Source of the DNA: Cololabis saira
Taxonomy: Eukaryota > Chordata > Actinopteri > Beloniformes > Belonidae
NCBI RefSeq assembly: GCF_033807715.1
Contig: NC_084590.1
Span: 2,144,501-2,208,500 of the forward strand
Direction of reading: 5' to 3'
DNA: 64,000 bases
The translations under genes were made by a program, and so were the position numbers. Positions 1-9,461 of this stretch are shown in pieces. The notes below the pieces were generated by a model. The model saw only the letters and a list, made by a program, of their open reading frames with translations, made no database searches and was not told where the DNA came from. How positions within the stretch are numbered: the first letter of the stretch is position 1; each line of letters starts with the position of its first letter.

Positions 1-1394
1 GCAATTTGAAGCCTTGTATAATAAAAAAAAAAGTTGCTACTTTGCAGATTTCACCTATCACGGGTTCTTTTTGGAATGTAACTGTTAGGAATTGGTTTTC
101 CTTGAACCCAATCGCACGACACAAAAGTATCTTTAGCCAAAAATCACAGCGTGGTTTAATTGTGAACCAAAAAGAACTCCCACGGGGAAACCACAGAGAG
201 TGGAACAAAAAAAAACTGAAAAGGAAACACAAACCTTCCTCACAGGAACTGGAAAATAAACAGGGAAAAGGCAGCCACCAGCAAAACCTCATCACACTCC
301 AGAGTTAACGTTACAAACTTACAATGTTACAAAACAAACCCGCACCCAACAACTGGCAGCCCTGCTCTTTAAGCTCTCCTCCTGATGAGCTGACGAGCTG
401 CAGGTTCAGGCTGAAAGGGCGACTCTGTCCACCGGTGCGCCCGGCTCGTGCTCGTCGCCGCGTGCAGCTCAGCTTGCAGCTCAGCTTGCAGCTCAGCTTG
501 CAGCTCAGCTTGCAGCTCCGCTCGGCCATACGCCGCGCCGACTCTGCGCTCCCAGCACCGGCCGGGCTGCGGAGGAAAACCCAGCACGGCTGAGTCCTAA
601 CAGTAACCCCGTGAAACACCACGGATTACTGTACTACATTAGATGTGTTATTATGATTTTTGCGCAAATATAATTTGCTGCATATCTTCAAAGCAGACGA
701 AGTTCCGCGCACCGCCAGAGATCTCTGGTGCCCCCCAGGGGGGGGCGCGGACCGCAGGTTGGGAGACACTGGCCTAGTTAACCTAATTGGTTGTAAGATG
801 TGCGTTTCTAGAACCACTTACTTTTCCTGACTTTAGATGTCCATGATCCAAGATTTGAGCCGTTTTGACCCAATCAAAATCAAAACCAGCAAATATTTTC
901 CCTTTCAAGTTTTGATTTTCTATAATGAATAAAATAAGGGTTTATAAAATTTGCACATAAACAGAGTTGGTCGTAAAAAAAAAAAATTCCACCTCAATTA
1001 TATGGAATTGGTTTGGATTTTCCGTAAGTGATCGAGCTCAAGCAACCGCCACGTCAGCTGTAACACGATGAATCTGTTTAATCCCCTGCAGAGGAAACAC
1101 CGCGAGCAGTACGCTGAGCGCTAACAGCACCGCAGGCAACAGCTAGCTGAGACCAAAACAGACAACATTTGACAAGTAAAAACAAGTCAAACAAGCAATG
1201 GTTTAGAGTTAATTGAGCTGTTAGTGCAATTAAATCTTTCACTTGAATGAGCTTGAAGGAAAGATTTTTTTTAACACGAACCAGATTTATAGAAAGTTGA
1301 AAATCTGAACAGAATGTAAATAGTAAGAATGAAAGAACTGGCAAAACATGAAAACTGACAGACAAAATGTCAGTTATTGAAACTGACAACTACA
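1..1394. other. No recognised gene; GC-rich patch and repeat scraps
   Basis: I find no convincing gene here. The 320-600 part is GC- and CpG-rich and carries a short 12-bp tandem repeat. Around 700-775 a C/G-run sequence (gcaccccc-like, ending ggttgggagacactggcc) resembles the worn end of a hAT-type element, but no partner end is visible. The 100-codon frame at 6-308 (plus) resembles no family I know and has no splice or promoter context. Confidence 0.5.
464..518. repeat. 12-bp tandem repeat (gcagctcagctt)
   Basis: Four exact units of gcagctcagctt are followed by a degenerate fifth. The unit is a multiple of three, so frames stay open on both strands (QLSL on plus, ELQA on minus). That explains the short open frames here without needing a gene. 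Confidence 0.85.
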
Positions 1395-4140
1395 AATTCA
1401 ATTCAATTCAATTCAATTTTATTTATATAGCGTCTAATACAACAGAGTTGTCTCTAGACGCTTTACAGAGACCCATACCCAGAACATGACCCCCGAGCAG
1501 TTATTACATAAACAATGGCAGGTAAAAACTCCCCTAGTGGGAGAAAAACCTTAAGCCAAACAGTGGCAAGGAAAAACTCCCCTTTAGGAGGGAAGAAACC
1601 TTGAGCAGGACCAGGCTCATAAGGGGGGACCCTCCTGCCGAGGGCCAGACTGGTGGGTCAGGGACGGCAACAGCACAGCAGGCAGGTGGAAGCAGCAACG
1701 GGATGACCGGGGGTGGGGACCGCAGGCCAGCACACAGCCCCCGAAGCTCCGGCCCAATCAGCAAGTCCCAGGTTGGGGTGCAGGGTCGGGGAAAGGTTGA
1801 GAAGGGGCAGGGCCAGGGAGAGGAGTCTTGAGGGACGAACATTCTCCCCCGCCCAAAAGGGGCCGTTACCCTGCCCCCCTCACTCCCACACTGCAGGTTC
1901 CGGTGTCCGGCAAAGGATGCTGCAACATGGACAAAAGAGAGAAAAGGGAGGAGAAGGGGGGGCCAGCACAAGAAACCACAGGAGCGACTCTGACACACTA
2001 AAGTTTACACTACCTAGAGATTTACCAACACCAGCTAGAGGTTTACTAAACACTAACTATAGGCTTTACTAAACAGAAATGTTTTAAGTTTAGTTTTAAA
2101 GGTGGAGGTGGTGTCAGCCTCCTTAACCCAGATTGGAAGTTGGTTCCATAGTAGTGGCACCTGATAGCAGAACGCCCGCCCTCCAAATCTACATTTTGAC
2201 ACTCTAGGAACTACGAGTAAACCTGCACTCTGAGAACGGAGAGCTCTGACAGGAACATAAGGCACTATCAGGTCTTGCAAATAATGCGGAGCTAAGCCGT
2301 TTTGGGCTTTATACGCAAGTAATAAAATTTTAAATTGGATTCTGAATTTTACGGGTAACCAATGGAGCGACGCTAACACTGGAGAGACGTGGTCTCTCCT
2401 GCTAATTCCTGTCAGCACTCGTGCTGCTGCATTCTGGATCAGCTGGAGCCTATTCAGCAAATTACTTGGACATCCTGCTAACAACACATTACAGTAATCT
2501 AGTCTAGAAGATACAAACGCATGAACTAGTTTTTCTGCATCACTCTGTGAGAGGATTTTCCTAATCTTTGCAATATTACGGAGATGGAAAAAGGCTATTT
2601 TACAAACCTGATTGACATATGGTTTAAACGACAAATCCTGATCGAAAACAACACCAAGGTTTCTCACAGTTGCACTGGAAGCCATCGCAACACCATCTAA
2701 TCCCTTCCTAAGATGCTCTGGACCAAGAATGATAACCTCTGTTTTATCTGAATTTAGAAGCAGGAAATTTCTGGACATCCAGTCCTTGATGTCCCTAAGA
2801 CATGCCTGAAGTTTAACTAACGGTTCTGTTTCATCCGGCTTCATAGACAAATAGAGCTGCGTATCATCAGCATAACAATGAAAGTGTATGCCGTGATTCT
2901 GGATTATACTTCCCAACGGCTGCATGTATAAACTGAACAAGACTGGCCCTAGCACTGAACCCTGCGGAACACCATAACAGACCCTTGACTGTTCTGAAGG
3001 AACCTCATGTACATGAACAAACTGGAACCTGTCAGATAGGTATGATTTAAACCAACATAGAGCTGTCCCTTTAATCCCAACAACATGCTCTAACCTGTGC
3101 AGTAAAATGCCATGATCTATAGTGTCAAAAGCAGCACTGAGGTCCAGTAGAACCAGTATGGACACTAACCCCTTATCTGAGGCCATAAGGAGGTCATTCG
3201 TGACTCGAACAAGTGCTGTCTCTGTGCTATGATGCATTCTGAACCCTGACTGAAAGACTTCAAACAGATCATTTCTATACAAATAGTCACATAACTGGCT
3301 TGAAACTGCCTTTTCCAGAATTTTAGACACAAATGGAAGGTTGGAAATTGGTCTATAATTAGCTAAGGTGTCTGGGTCAAGAGAAGGTTTTTTAAGTAAA
3401 GGTTTAATTACTGCGACTTTGAAAACCTGTGGTACATATCCTAAACTTAGGGATAAGTTAATTTGGTCCAGTATTGTCGTACCAATAAGAGAAAAAATAT
3501 GTTTGAATAGACGAGTCGGGATGGGGTCTAACATACATGTGGTTGACTTAGCTCTATTAACGAGTGAAGTCAGCTCAGGGAGGTCTATAGGATCAAAACA
3601 GTCTAGAGACAAGTCAGAGCCTAGGGAAGTCGCTAAAGCTGAAGAAACGCCCACAACCGGCTGGTTGATTTCTTCTCTAATTCTCGCGATTTTACTGTTG
3701 AAGAAGCCCATAAAGTCCTCACTACTGAGAGCTGCAGGAATGCACGGCTCAACAGAGTTGTGACTCTTTGTCAGCCTGGCTACAGTGCTGAACAGAAAAC
3801 GTGGGTTACTTTTGTTATCCTCTATCAACGTTGAATAATAAGCTGTTCTGGCTTTGCGAATGGCTTTTTTATATACTATTAGAATATCTTTCCATTCACG
3901 ATGAGAGTCTACAGACCTACAAGAGTACCACTTCCTTTCCATTTTACGCACGTTTTGTTTCAACATGCGGATATCTGAATTATACCAGGGAGTTAAGCTC
4001 CTGTGGCTAGAAACCCTCCTTTTCAAACATTCAACATTTTTTATTCTGGCCCCATTTCTGCATTGAGGACGACGGTACGCTGCTATCCTAGTCTGTAACA
4101 TGTCGGACTGCTCTAAACCCAATTTTAGTAGTCTCTTTAA
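1395..4140 (-). mobile_element. L2-type LINE, copy A, 5'-truncated
   Basis: The element reads on the minus strand. Its 3' end is a short run of attca repeats (about 1396-1415) beside tttatttatatagcg, the kind of tail seen on fish L2 LINEs. A 3'UTR (1416-2052) comes next, then a long RT frame (2053-4122). No endonuclease domain is present, so the 5' half is missing. The 3'UTR holds single copies of motifs found again at 11.4, 13.4-14.1, 44.2 and 53.9-54.2 kb, for example the cctgctcaagatttcttccc block and one unit of the gcaggtggaagcagcaacgg motif. Copy B at 52292-54245 is a close relative in the opposite orientation. Confidence 0.88.
2053..4122 (-). CDS. L2 LINE ORF2 fragment: reverse transcriptase (689 aa)
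   Basis: In an active LINE this protein copies the element RNA at a nicked target. The frame is uninterrupted for 689 residues. RT motifs appear in order: NYRPISNLPFVSKILEKA near 255, LDLSAAFDTIDHG with Asp327, GVPQGSVLGP near 384-393, the catalytic YADD at 417-420, and LNSDKTEVI near 456. After the polymerase comes the conserved tail of this clade (LIQNAAARVLTG, SPVLASLHWLPV, then LWNQLP). No N-terminal apurinic endonuclease is visible; full L2 ORF2 proteins are longer. The first Met is simply the first in the frame, not a demonstrated start. Hand comparison with copy B gives about 14 differences over 521 shared residues (about 97% identity). L2/CR1-group assignment is fairly sure; activity is unknown. 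Confidence 0.9.
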   Translation of the reverse strand: MGLEQSDMLQTRIAAYRRPQCRNGARIKNVECLKRRVSSHRSLTPWYNSDIRMLKQNVRKMERKWYSCRSVDSHREWKDILIVYKKAIRKARTAYYSTLIEDNKSNPRFLFSTVARLTKSHNSVEPCIPAALSSEDFMGFFNSKIARIREEINQPVVGVSSALATSLGSDLSLDCFDPIDLPELTSLVNRAKSTTCMLDPIPTRLFKHIFSLIGTTILDQINLSLSLGYVPQVFKVAVIKPLLKKPSLDPDTLANYRPISNLPFVSKILEKAVSSQLCDYLYRNDLFEVFQSGFRMHHSTETALVRVTNDLLMASDKGLVSILVLLDLSAAFDTIDHGILLHRLEHVVGIKGTALCWFKSYLSDRFQFVHVHEVPSEQSRVCYGVPQGSVLGPVLFSLYMQPLGSIIQNHGIHFHCYADDTQLYLSMKPDETEPLVKLQACLRDIKDWMSRNFLLLNSDKTEVIILGPEHLRKGLDGVAMASSATVRNLGVVFDQDLSFKPYVNQVCKIAFFHLRNIAKIRKILSQSDAEKLVHAFVSSRLDYCNVLLAGCPSNLLNRLQLIQNAAARVLTGISRRDHVSPVLASLHWLPVKFRIQFKILLLAYKAQNGLAPHYLQDLIVPYVPVRALRSQSAGLLVVPRVSKCRFGGRAFCYQVPLLWNQLPIWVKEADTTSTFKTKLKTFLFSKAYS

Positions 4141-5127
4141 ATTATTATAACCAACGACAACATGTATTGTCTGTTTTTAATTTTTCAATTTAAGATCGTG
4201 ATTTTTTTTTAAATCGTGATATGATATTTCTGCCATAATCGCCCACCCATACCTCGAGTACAAAAAAATGATTGAGGAATTTCCTCGGCCTAGAAGCCTC
4301 GTTTAATTAAAAAATAAATGTAAAGCTCACGTTTCGCAGGGATTCTTTTTAGTGTGACACAACATGCTTACGCGTATAAAGCAGAAGAAAACGGTGGATT
4401 TTTAGTAACGTGTGTGAGAACAATTTTGCTGTACAGACGCCGGGACTGAAAACAATGACGGCGATAATGAGCAAACGCAGCAAGGCGAAAGTAATAAGAG
4501 GAAGAGACAGAAGATGCCGACGTTGTGGGATCATTTTAAATTTAAAAATTAAGGTCCCGGTCCACATGGTGTAAGACTCTTGTTCCAAGTCCCAGTCCAT
4601 GTTGTGTTGGACGCAGTGTTTAAGAATTTTCTTTTTTTCTGGGAATACTTAGAAAAAATAAGTGTGAAACTATTTTATTTCATTTTATGCTCCAGGAAAT
4701 GTTAAGTTTGAAGTAATTTTATTTATTATTATTGGAAAATTGAACAAACAGTTTACTAGTTTGAATAATATATTAATAAATGACCATGTGATATTTCCGT
4801 TAATAGATTTGCAAAAATTTCTAAATTTCAGTTTTTTTTCCCATCAAGACGGGGTGCTGAATGTATGTTAATGAGAAATGAACTTTTTGATTTTAGCAAA
4901 TGGCTGCAATGAAACAAAGTTTCTAAAGGGGTCTGAATACTTTCCAATGTAATACAATAGCTTCTAAAATTGATTTCCATGGTGTGATCACTGAAAAAAT
5001 GAATGCGTCAGTATCAATCACAGGGCTGTATATGCACTATTGTTGCTTATATTGCTATTGTAGCAGAAAGCAGCAAATGCATTTCTTTTGTACATTATTA
5101 TGAAGCTTGAAAAAAAAAAAGTAAATT
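4141..5127. other. AT-rich DNA with worn hAT-type scraps
   Basis: About 4190-4260 carries a sequence ending in gccataatcgcccaccc, matching in style the tgggcgatat ends of the hAT at 33853-34692. A short zinc-finger-like coding relic follows at 4439-4552. Beyond about 4640 I see only AT-rich sequence. Confidence 0.4.
4439..4552 (+). pseudogene. Possible hAT transposase N-terminal (BED-finger start) relic
   Basis: A short open stretch ends with basic residues, then MPTLWDHFKFKN and a stop. A W-x-H-F context after a basic run is how BED zinc fingers of hAT transposases begin, but the Cys/His ligands that should follow are absent, so only the first part could remain. It lies beside a worn hAT-like end at about 4205-4255. 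With about 37 codons and no ligands, this is a weak call. Confidence 0.35.
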
Positions 5128-5196
5128 AAAGCTGCAAGCAGCGATGAACGGCCCCTCGCACTCACGGCCACCGCCCCCCATAAGCATATCAGAAAT

Positions 5197-5740
5197 GACA
5201 CCACCCACGACTTCCTATGTCAAACCATTGAAAAGTTATAGCAGAAAAAAGGGACAACCAATCAGAAGAAGGGGCGGGGCTAATTCAGGCCAATGAATGT
5301 CAAGGACTCCATACACAATCTGATGACACCACCCACGACTCTCTATGTCAAACCATTCCAAAGTTATAGCAGAAAATCGGGACAACCAATCAGAAGAAGG
5401 GGCGGGGCTAATTAAGGCCAAAAAAGCTCAAGGACTCATTACAGATTCCCATGACACCACCCACGACTCTCTTTGTCAAAACATTCAAATGTTATAGCAA
5501 GAAATAGGGACAACCAATCAGAAGAAAGGGCAGGGCTAATTCAGGCCAATGAAGGTCAAGGAGTCCATACATAGTCTGATGACACCACCCACGACTCTCT
5601 ATGTCAAACCATTCAAAAGTTATAGCAGAAAATCGGATAACCAATCAGAAGAAGGGGCGGGGCTAATTTTCACCAATTATGGTAAAGGACTCAATATCGA
5701 GTCCCATGACACCACCCACGACTCTTTATGTCAAAACATT
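5197..5740 (+). repeat. 128-bp tandem repeat, about 4.3 units
   Basis: The anchor gacaccacccacgact starts at 5197, 5325, 5453, 5581 and 5708, giving steps of 128, 128, 128 and 127. Units share the ccaatcagaagaag and ggggcggggctaatt blocks. The inverted copy near 46.1-46.5 kb has the same period, so the tandem structure belongs to the family. Confidence 0.9.
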
Positions 5741-6730
5741 CAAAAGTTAGGGCAGAGAATAGTATTCTAGGGGGCGCTGTTGAGCCGTTAGGCCACGCCC
5801 ATTAATGCAAACCATGAAATATCAAATTTATCGCCAGGTCTGGCTTGCATGAAAATTTGGTGTCTTTTGGGGAACTATCAAATATGGACCAATCAGATGA
5901 AGGGGGGGTGCGCTTGTTGGCGTCTAGCGTCGCCAAGGTAACACTTTTGAAAGAGAAAAGTAATGCGTGGTGTCGCAGGATGGAGACGCACATTTTGATG
6001 TATAACACACCTGGGTTCACGATACGGTTTGGGCTGAATTAACTCTCGAAGGAATGGCATATATTGCTCCAAAATTACGCGATTAATTCAGAATGTTCAA
6101 AATGGCCGACTTCCTGTTCGGTTTCGGCCATGGCGCCAAGAGACTTTTCTTTTAGTTGCGACATGATACAGGTGTGTACCGATTTTCGTTCATGTACGTC
6201 AAACCGTATTATGGGGCTTGAGGCACAAAGTTTTTTCGGTCTGAACCAATCAGATGAAGGGTGGGCGCGCTTTTTGGCGTCTAGCGTCGCCACGGTAACG
6301 CTTTTGAAAGAGAAAAGTAATGCGTGGTGTCGGAGGATGGAGACGCACATTTTGATGTATAACACACTTGGGTGCACGTTACGGTTCGGGCTGTATTAAC
6401 TGCCGAAGGAAGGCATAAATTTCGCCAAAATGACACGACTAATTCAAAATGGCCGACATCCTGTTCGGTTTCGGGCATGACGGCAAGAGACTTTTCTTTA
6501 AGTTGGGCCATGATACAGGTGTGTACCGATTTTCGTGCATGTACGTCAAACCGTATTGTGGGGCTTGAAGCACAAAGCTTTCAAGGGGGCGCTGTTGAGC
6601 CATTTTGCCACGCCCAATAATGCAAACCATTAAATATCAAATTTTTCGCCAGGCCTGGCTTGCGTGCAAAATTTGGTGACTTTTTGGGCACGTTTAGGGG
6701 GGCAAAAAGGCCCTCCTTTTGTCAGAACAA

Positions 6731-6731
<1 letters not shown>

Positions 6732-6761
<30 letters not shown>

Positions 6762-6763
6762 AA
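6732..6763 (+). repeat. (GAA)n microsatellite
   Basis: An uninterrupted run of aag/gaa triplets lies near one end of the 5.1-6.8 kb element. The inverted copy has a CTTT-rich pyrimidine stretch at the equivalent place (about 45872-45900), so a purine/pyrimidine-rich tail is typical of the family. Confidence 0.85.
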
Positions 6764-6811
6764 TTCCTGCAAATACAATAGGGCCTTCGCACTGCAAGTG
6801 CTCGGGCCCTA

Positions 6812-7305
6812 AAAAAATAAAACCACACCAGCCAGGCCATTGCATCGTTCTGCCATCCATTTCTCATCTTGATACCAGCTTCTTAGACGGTTACACAAGC
6901 CTAATGACCCATCTACTGCTGCTCTTCTCAAGTTAATTCACTGCGACAGCAGGAAGAAGTGTTTCACAACTAAACATTACAGCTAATTCCTTACATTAGC
7001 CCCCATTTGAGAGGGAGCTGGCGAACGACTAAGCTGCAGATAAACGCTTCAATTATTCCACCTGTGAATCTACCCAAGATTGTAAAAATTACTTTAGAAA
7101 CATTCTTACAATAAATGGTGTGACATGCTTTCCATTCCTTTCACCGGGCTCTGTCTTCTTGCCCTCCACATAATCTCACATCTCTGTCTTTTCCTTGGTG
7201 ATTAAATGTTCAAGGGAAAGAACCGGGTTGCAAACACCACAAGTCTGTCAGCAGGAGCTCAAAAAATGTCTGCTGCAGCTGCATTTAATGGTAACCTTTA
7301 CCTAC
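6812..7305. other. No recognised feature
   Basis: I see no gene, repeat or element end in this stretch. Confidence 0.5.
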
Positions 7306-7865
7306 TTACCCTGCGTTCACACTGAAAGCGTCACGGGCGTCCGGCTGCCATTCATTTTCTATGAGAAGCAGCGGGAGCAGCGAGAGCAGCAGAGACAGCA
7401 GAGACAGAGGGAGCGGCGCGTCCAGAGCGTCAATTTAAGTTGAAAAATCTCAACTTTATGCAAATGAGCAGCGTTGACGCCGAGGCAGCGTCCAATCACA
7501 GACCGGGATTCCTGAAGCCTCAATGCAGATTGTACTTTCATGTACACACAAACGTACACTCATTCACATGTGTACAGGAGCAGAGCTGTCACTAACACAC
7601 TTATTTTTATCAGGAATTCATATATTTCATCCAGCAAACTGACATTTTTGCTGATTTGACTGCCGTTTTTACCTGAACTGCTCATTTGAAACACGTATCT
7701 GATGGTTGAGGAGCTGGATGGTCCCAACTATTTTATTTGCTACATTGATCCAACGCAAAATAATTAAAAACCGTGCTTATTAATCACAAAACACAGTTTA
7801 AACATCATGACCAAATCCGCTCCGACCCGGTGTGTCAGTGTTCACCGCAGACAGACTGCAGCTTC

Positions 7866-8026
7866 GCCTGAATTATGGTTCCGGGTTAAATTGACGGCGT
7901 AGCTGACAGCGTAGGGTACGCGGCAACGCGCACCGTACAGTGTGCGTCGCCGCGTACCCTACGGCATAGGCTCTGCGTTGGTGTGACGCTGAACCATAAA
8001 TCAGCCTAGGCTGATTTATGGTTCAC
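7866..8026. mobile_element. Nested MITE (family 'ctgatttatggttc') ending in a perfect palindrome
   Basis: The left end reads gcctgaattatggttccggg and the right end gaaccataaatcagcct. The GC-rich core has ggcgtag / ctacg arms. Relatives lie at 15818-16292, 37990-38105, 42688-42805 and 44836-44916. Here the right end is followed at once by its own inverted copy, making a perfect 34-bp palindrome at 7991-8024. Confidence 0.75.
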
Positions 8027-8231
8027 CGGGAGTAACGGCTCGCTGAGGGTTGATGTTGATCCACGGACCAAACTTGTTAAGGAGCATCAAACTCACTCTT
8101 ATCTACGCGGAAATAACACTAAAATATACAGAAGGTCCCAAAGTGTGATCTATGGTGAAATAGGAAACTGAAGATGTGTACGCTATATGAGTAGGCTGTT
8201 CTCACTGTTCCCTCCACTTCTGTAGCAGCTT

Positions 8232-8440
8232 TAGCCCCGCCCACTGCAGCTTCAGCCCCACCCACTGCAGCTTCAGCCCCGCCCACTGCAGCTTCAGCCC
8301 CGCCCACTGCAGCTTCAGCCCCGCCCACTGCAGCTTCAGCCCCGCCCACTGCAGCTTCAGTCCCGCCCACTGCAGCTTCAGCCCCACCCACTGCAGCTTC
8401 AGCCCCGCCCACTGCAGCTTCAGCCCCGCCCACTGCAGCC
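8232..8440. repeat. 21-bp minisatellite, 10 units
   Basis: Ten consecutive units of cagccccgcccactgcagct plus one base occur with only single-base variants (cccca or tccc). Because 21 is a multiple of three, long repetitive frames arise on the minus strand; these are by-products. The array lies wholly inside the Harbinger-like element. Confidence 0.92.
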
Positions 8441-8554
8441 GTCTACGGTACATGCAGCTTTCAGTGTGAACGCACCAAGCAGAGAGATGCTGGCGTCAGG
8501 AGATTTTTGACGCTTTCAGTGTGAACGCAGGGTTATTCACGTCAACATTAATGT

Positions 8555-8646
8555 TAGGGCTGCACGATTAATCGTTAAAAAATCGCGATCTCGATTCATG
8601 CTTGAACGCGATCTCATTTCCAAATGACGACGATTTAAAAAAAAAA

Positions 8647-8683
<37 letters not shown>

Positions 8684-9238
8684 TGGCTGCATAAAAAAAG
8701 GACTAGGCCTATGTTCTAGGTTGTTGTAGTCCTGTCATGGTCAACTATCATGTTGTCATGTTTGTTATATTTTGTTAATGATTGTGGATTACATTTGGAG
8801 AAACATCTACCTTTCTCATCACCTGACACATATTGCACATAAATATTGTTAAAATTGTTATTGTTAAAATGATTTAAGACAAGAGAGATGTTTATTGTTT
8901 TTATGTTCAATGTCAGCTGTTACAGCAAAAAGCAGCCAGAGGAATAATTTGTTGCCTCAGAACTACAGGATCTGTTACAAGTCCCCTTTCTGAAAGGGTG
9001 TTCAACTCAGGGAGGAACAAATATTGTTCAAAATTGTTATTATTGTTTAAATTATTCAAAGGTTTGTATAAAGAAGACAAGAGATGTTTATTGTTATTAT
9101 ATTTTTGTTCAGCTGTTGCAAAGTTAAAGTAATAAGTGCAATAAATTTTATATTGGAAAAAAATCGTGAGAGAATCGTGATCTCAATTCTAAGCAAAAAA
9201 ATCGTGATTCTCATTTTGTCCAGAATCGTGCAGCCCTA
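8555..9238. mobile_element. hAT MITE with perfect 8-bp TSD (attaatgt)
   Basis: The ends are tagggctgcacga and tcgtgcagcccta, flanked by attaatgt on both sides (8547-8554 and 9239-9246). The 8-bp duplication and the TAGGG-type end identify a hAT element. The inside is AT-rich, with an A run followed by a T run at 8637-8679, and has no transposase. Confidence 0.92.
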
Positions 9239-9246
9239 ATTAATGT

Positions 9247-9461
9247 AGAGTCAATGTTGGTAAAGAAAGGCATTCCTTGGACTTTTCTCCAACATTCAAG
9301 AAAATCCTTTCAAGGATGACCTCGCCAAAACAGCTGCTGCTCAAAACTGACAGACAGGCAACTGAAAAGTCACACGGTACAGCAGATGCAAAGCAGACAG
9401 AGGAAAATGGTGCAGTGAGGTGTAAAGATGTGAAGAACACCAGTTACTAAAGACAGAAGCG
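9247..9461. other. No recognised feature
   Basis: A short spacer between two elements; nothing recognised. Confidence 0.5.

Larger units (their letters stand above)
5128..6811 (+). mobile_element. Unclassified interspersed element with 128-bp internal repeats, copy 1
   Basis: One end begins aaagctgcaagcagcgatga and the other ends gcaagtgctcgggccct. The reverse complement of the same layout occurs at 45824-46556, so this is a dispersed family. The inside holds tandem 128-bp units, then two related blocks with the shared motif gcgtctagcgtcgcca, and a GAA run near the far end. I see no terminal inverted repeats, RT or transposase. It could be non-autonomous or Helitron-like; the class is open. 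Confidence 0.7.
7309..8532. mobile_element. PIF/Harbinger-like non-autonomous element (TTA target site)
   Basis: Terminal inverted repeats ccctgcgttcacactgaaag and its complement lie at the two ends and continue a few bases further. Both ends are flanked by TTA (7306-7308 and 8533-8535), the 3-bp target typical of PIF/Harbinger. No transposase frame is present. The inside carries a nested smaller MITE (7866-8026) and a 21-bp minisatellite (8232-8440). Confidence 0.82.

Noticed and set aside
6..308. 100-codon frame at the window start
   Set aside because: No recognisable domain, and Lys/Asn/Gln-rich composition typical of random AT-rich DNA.
3368..3763. Plus-strand frame opposite the L2 RT
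   Set aside because: Shadow of the RT coding strand; the same shadow appears opposite copy B at 52252-52545.
8119..8453. GGAEAAV and QWAGLKL repeat proteins
   Set aside because: By-products of a 21-bp DNA repeat inside a MITE, with no homology.
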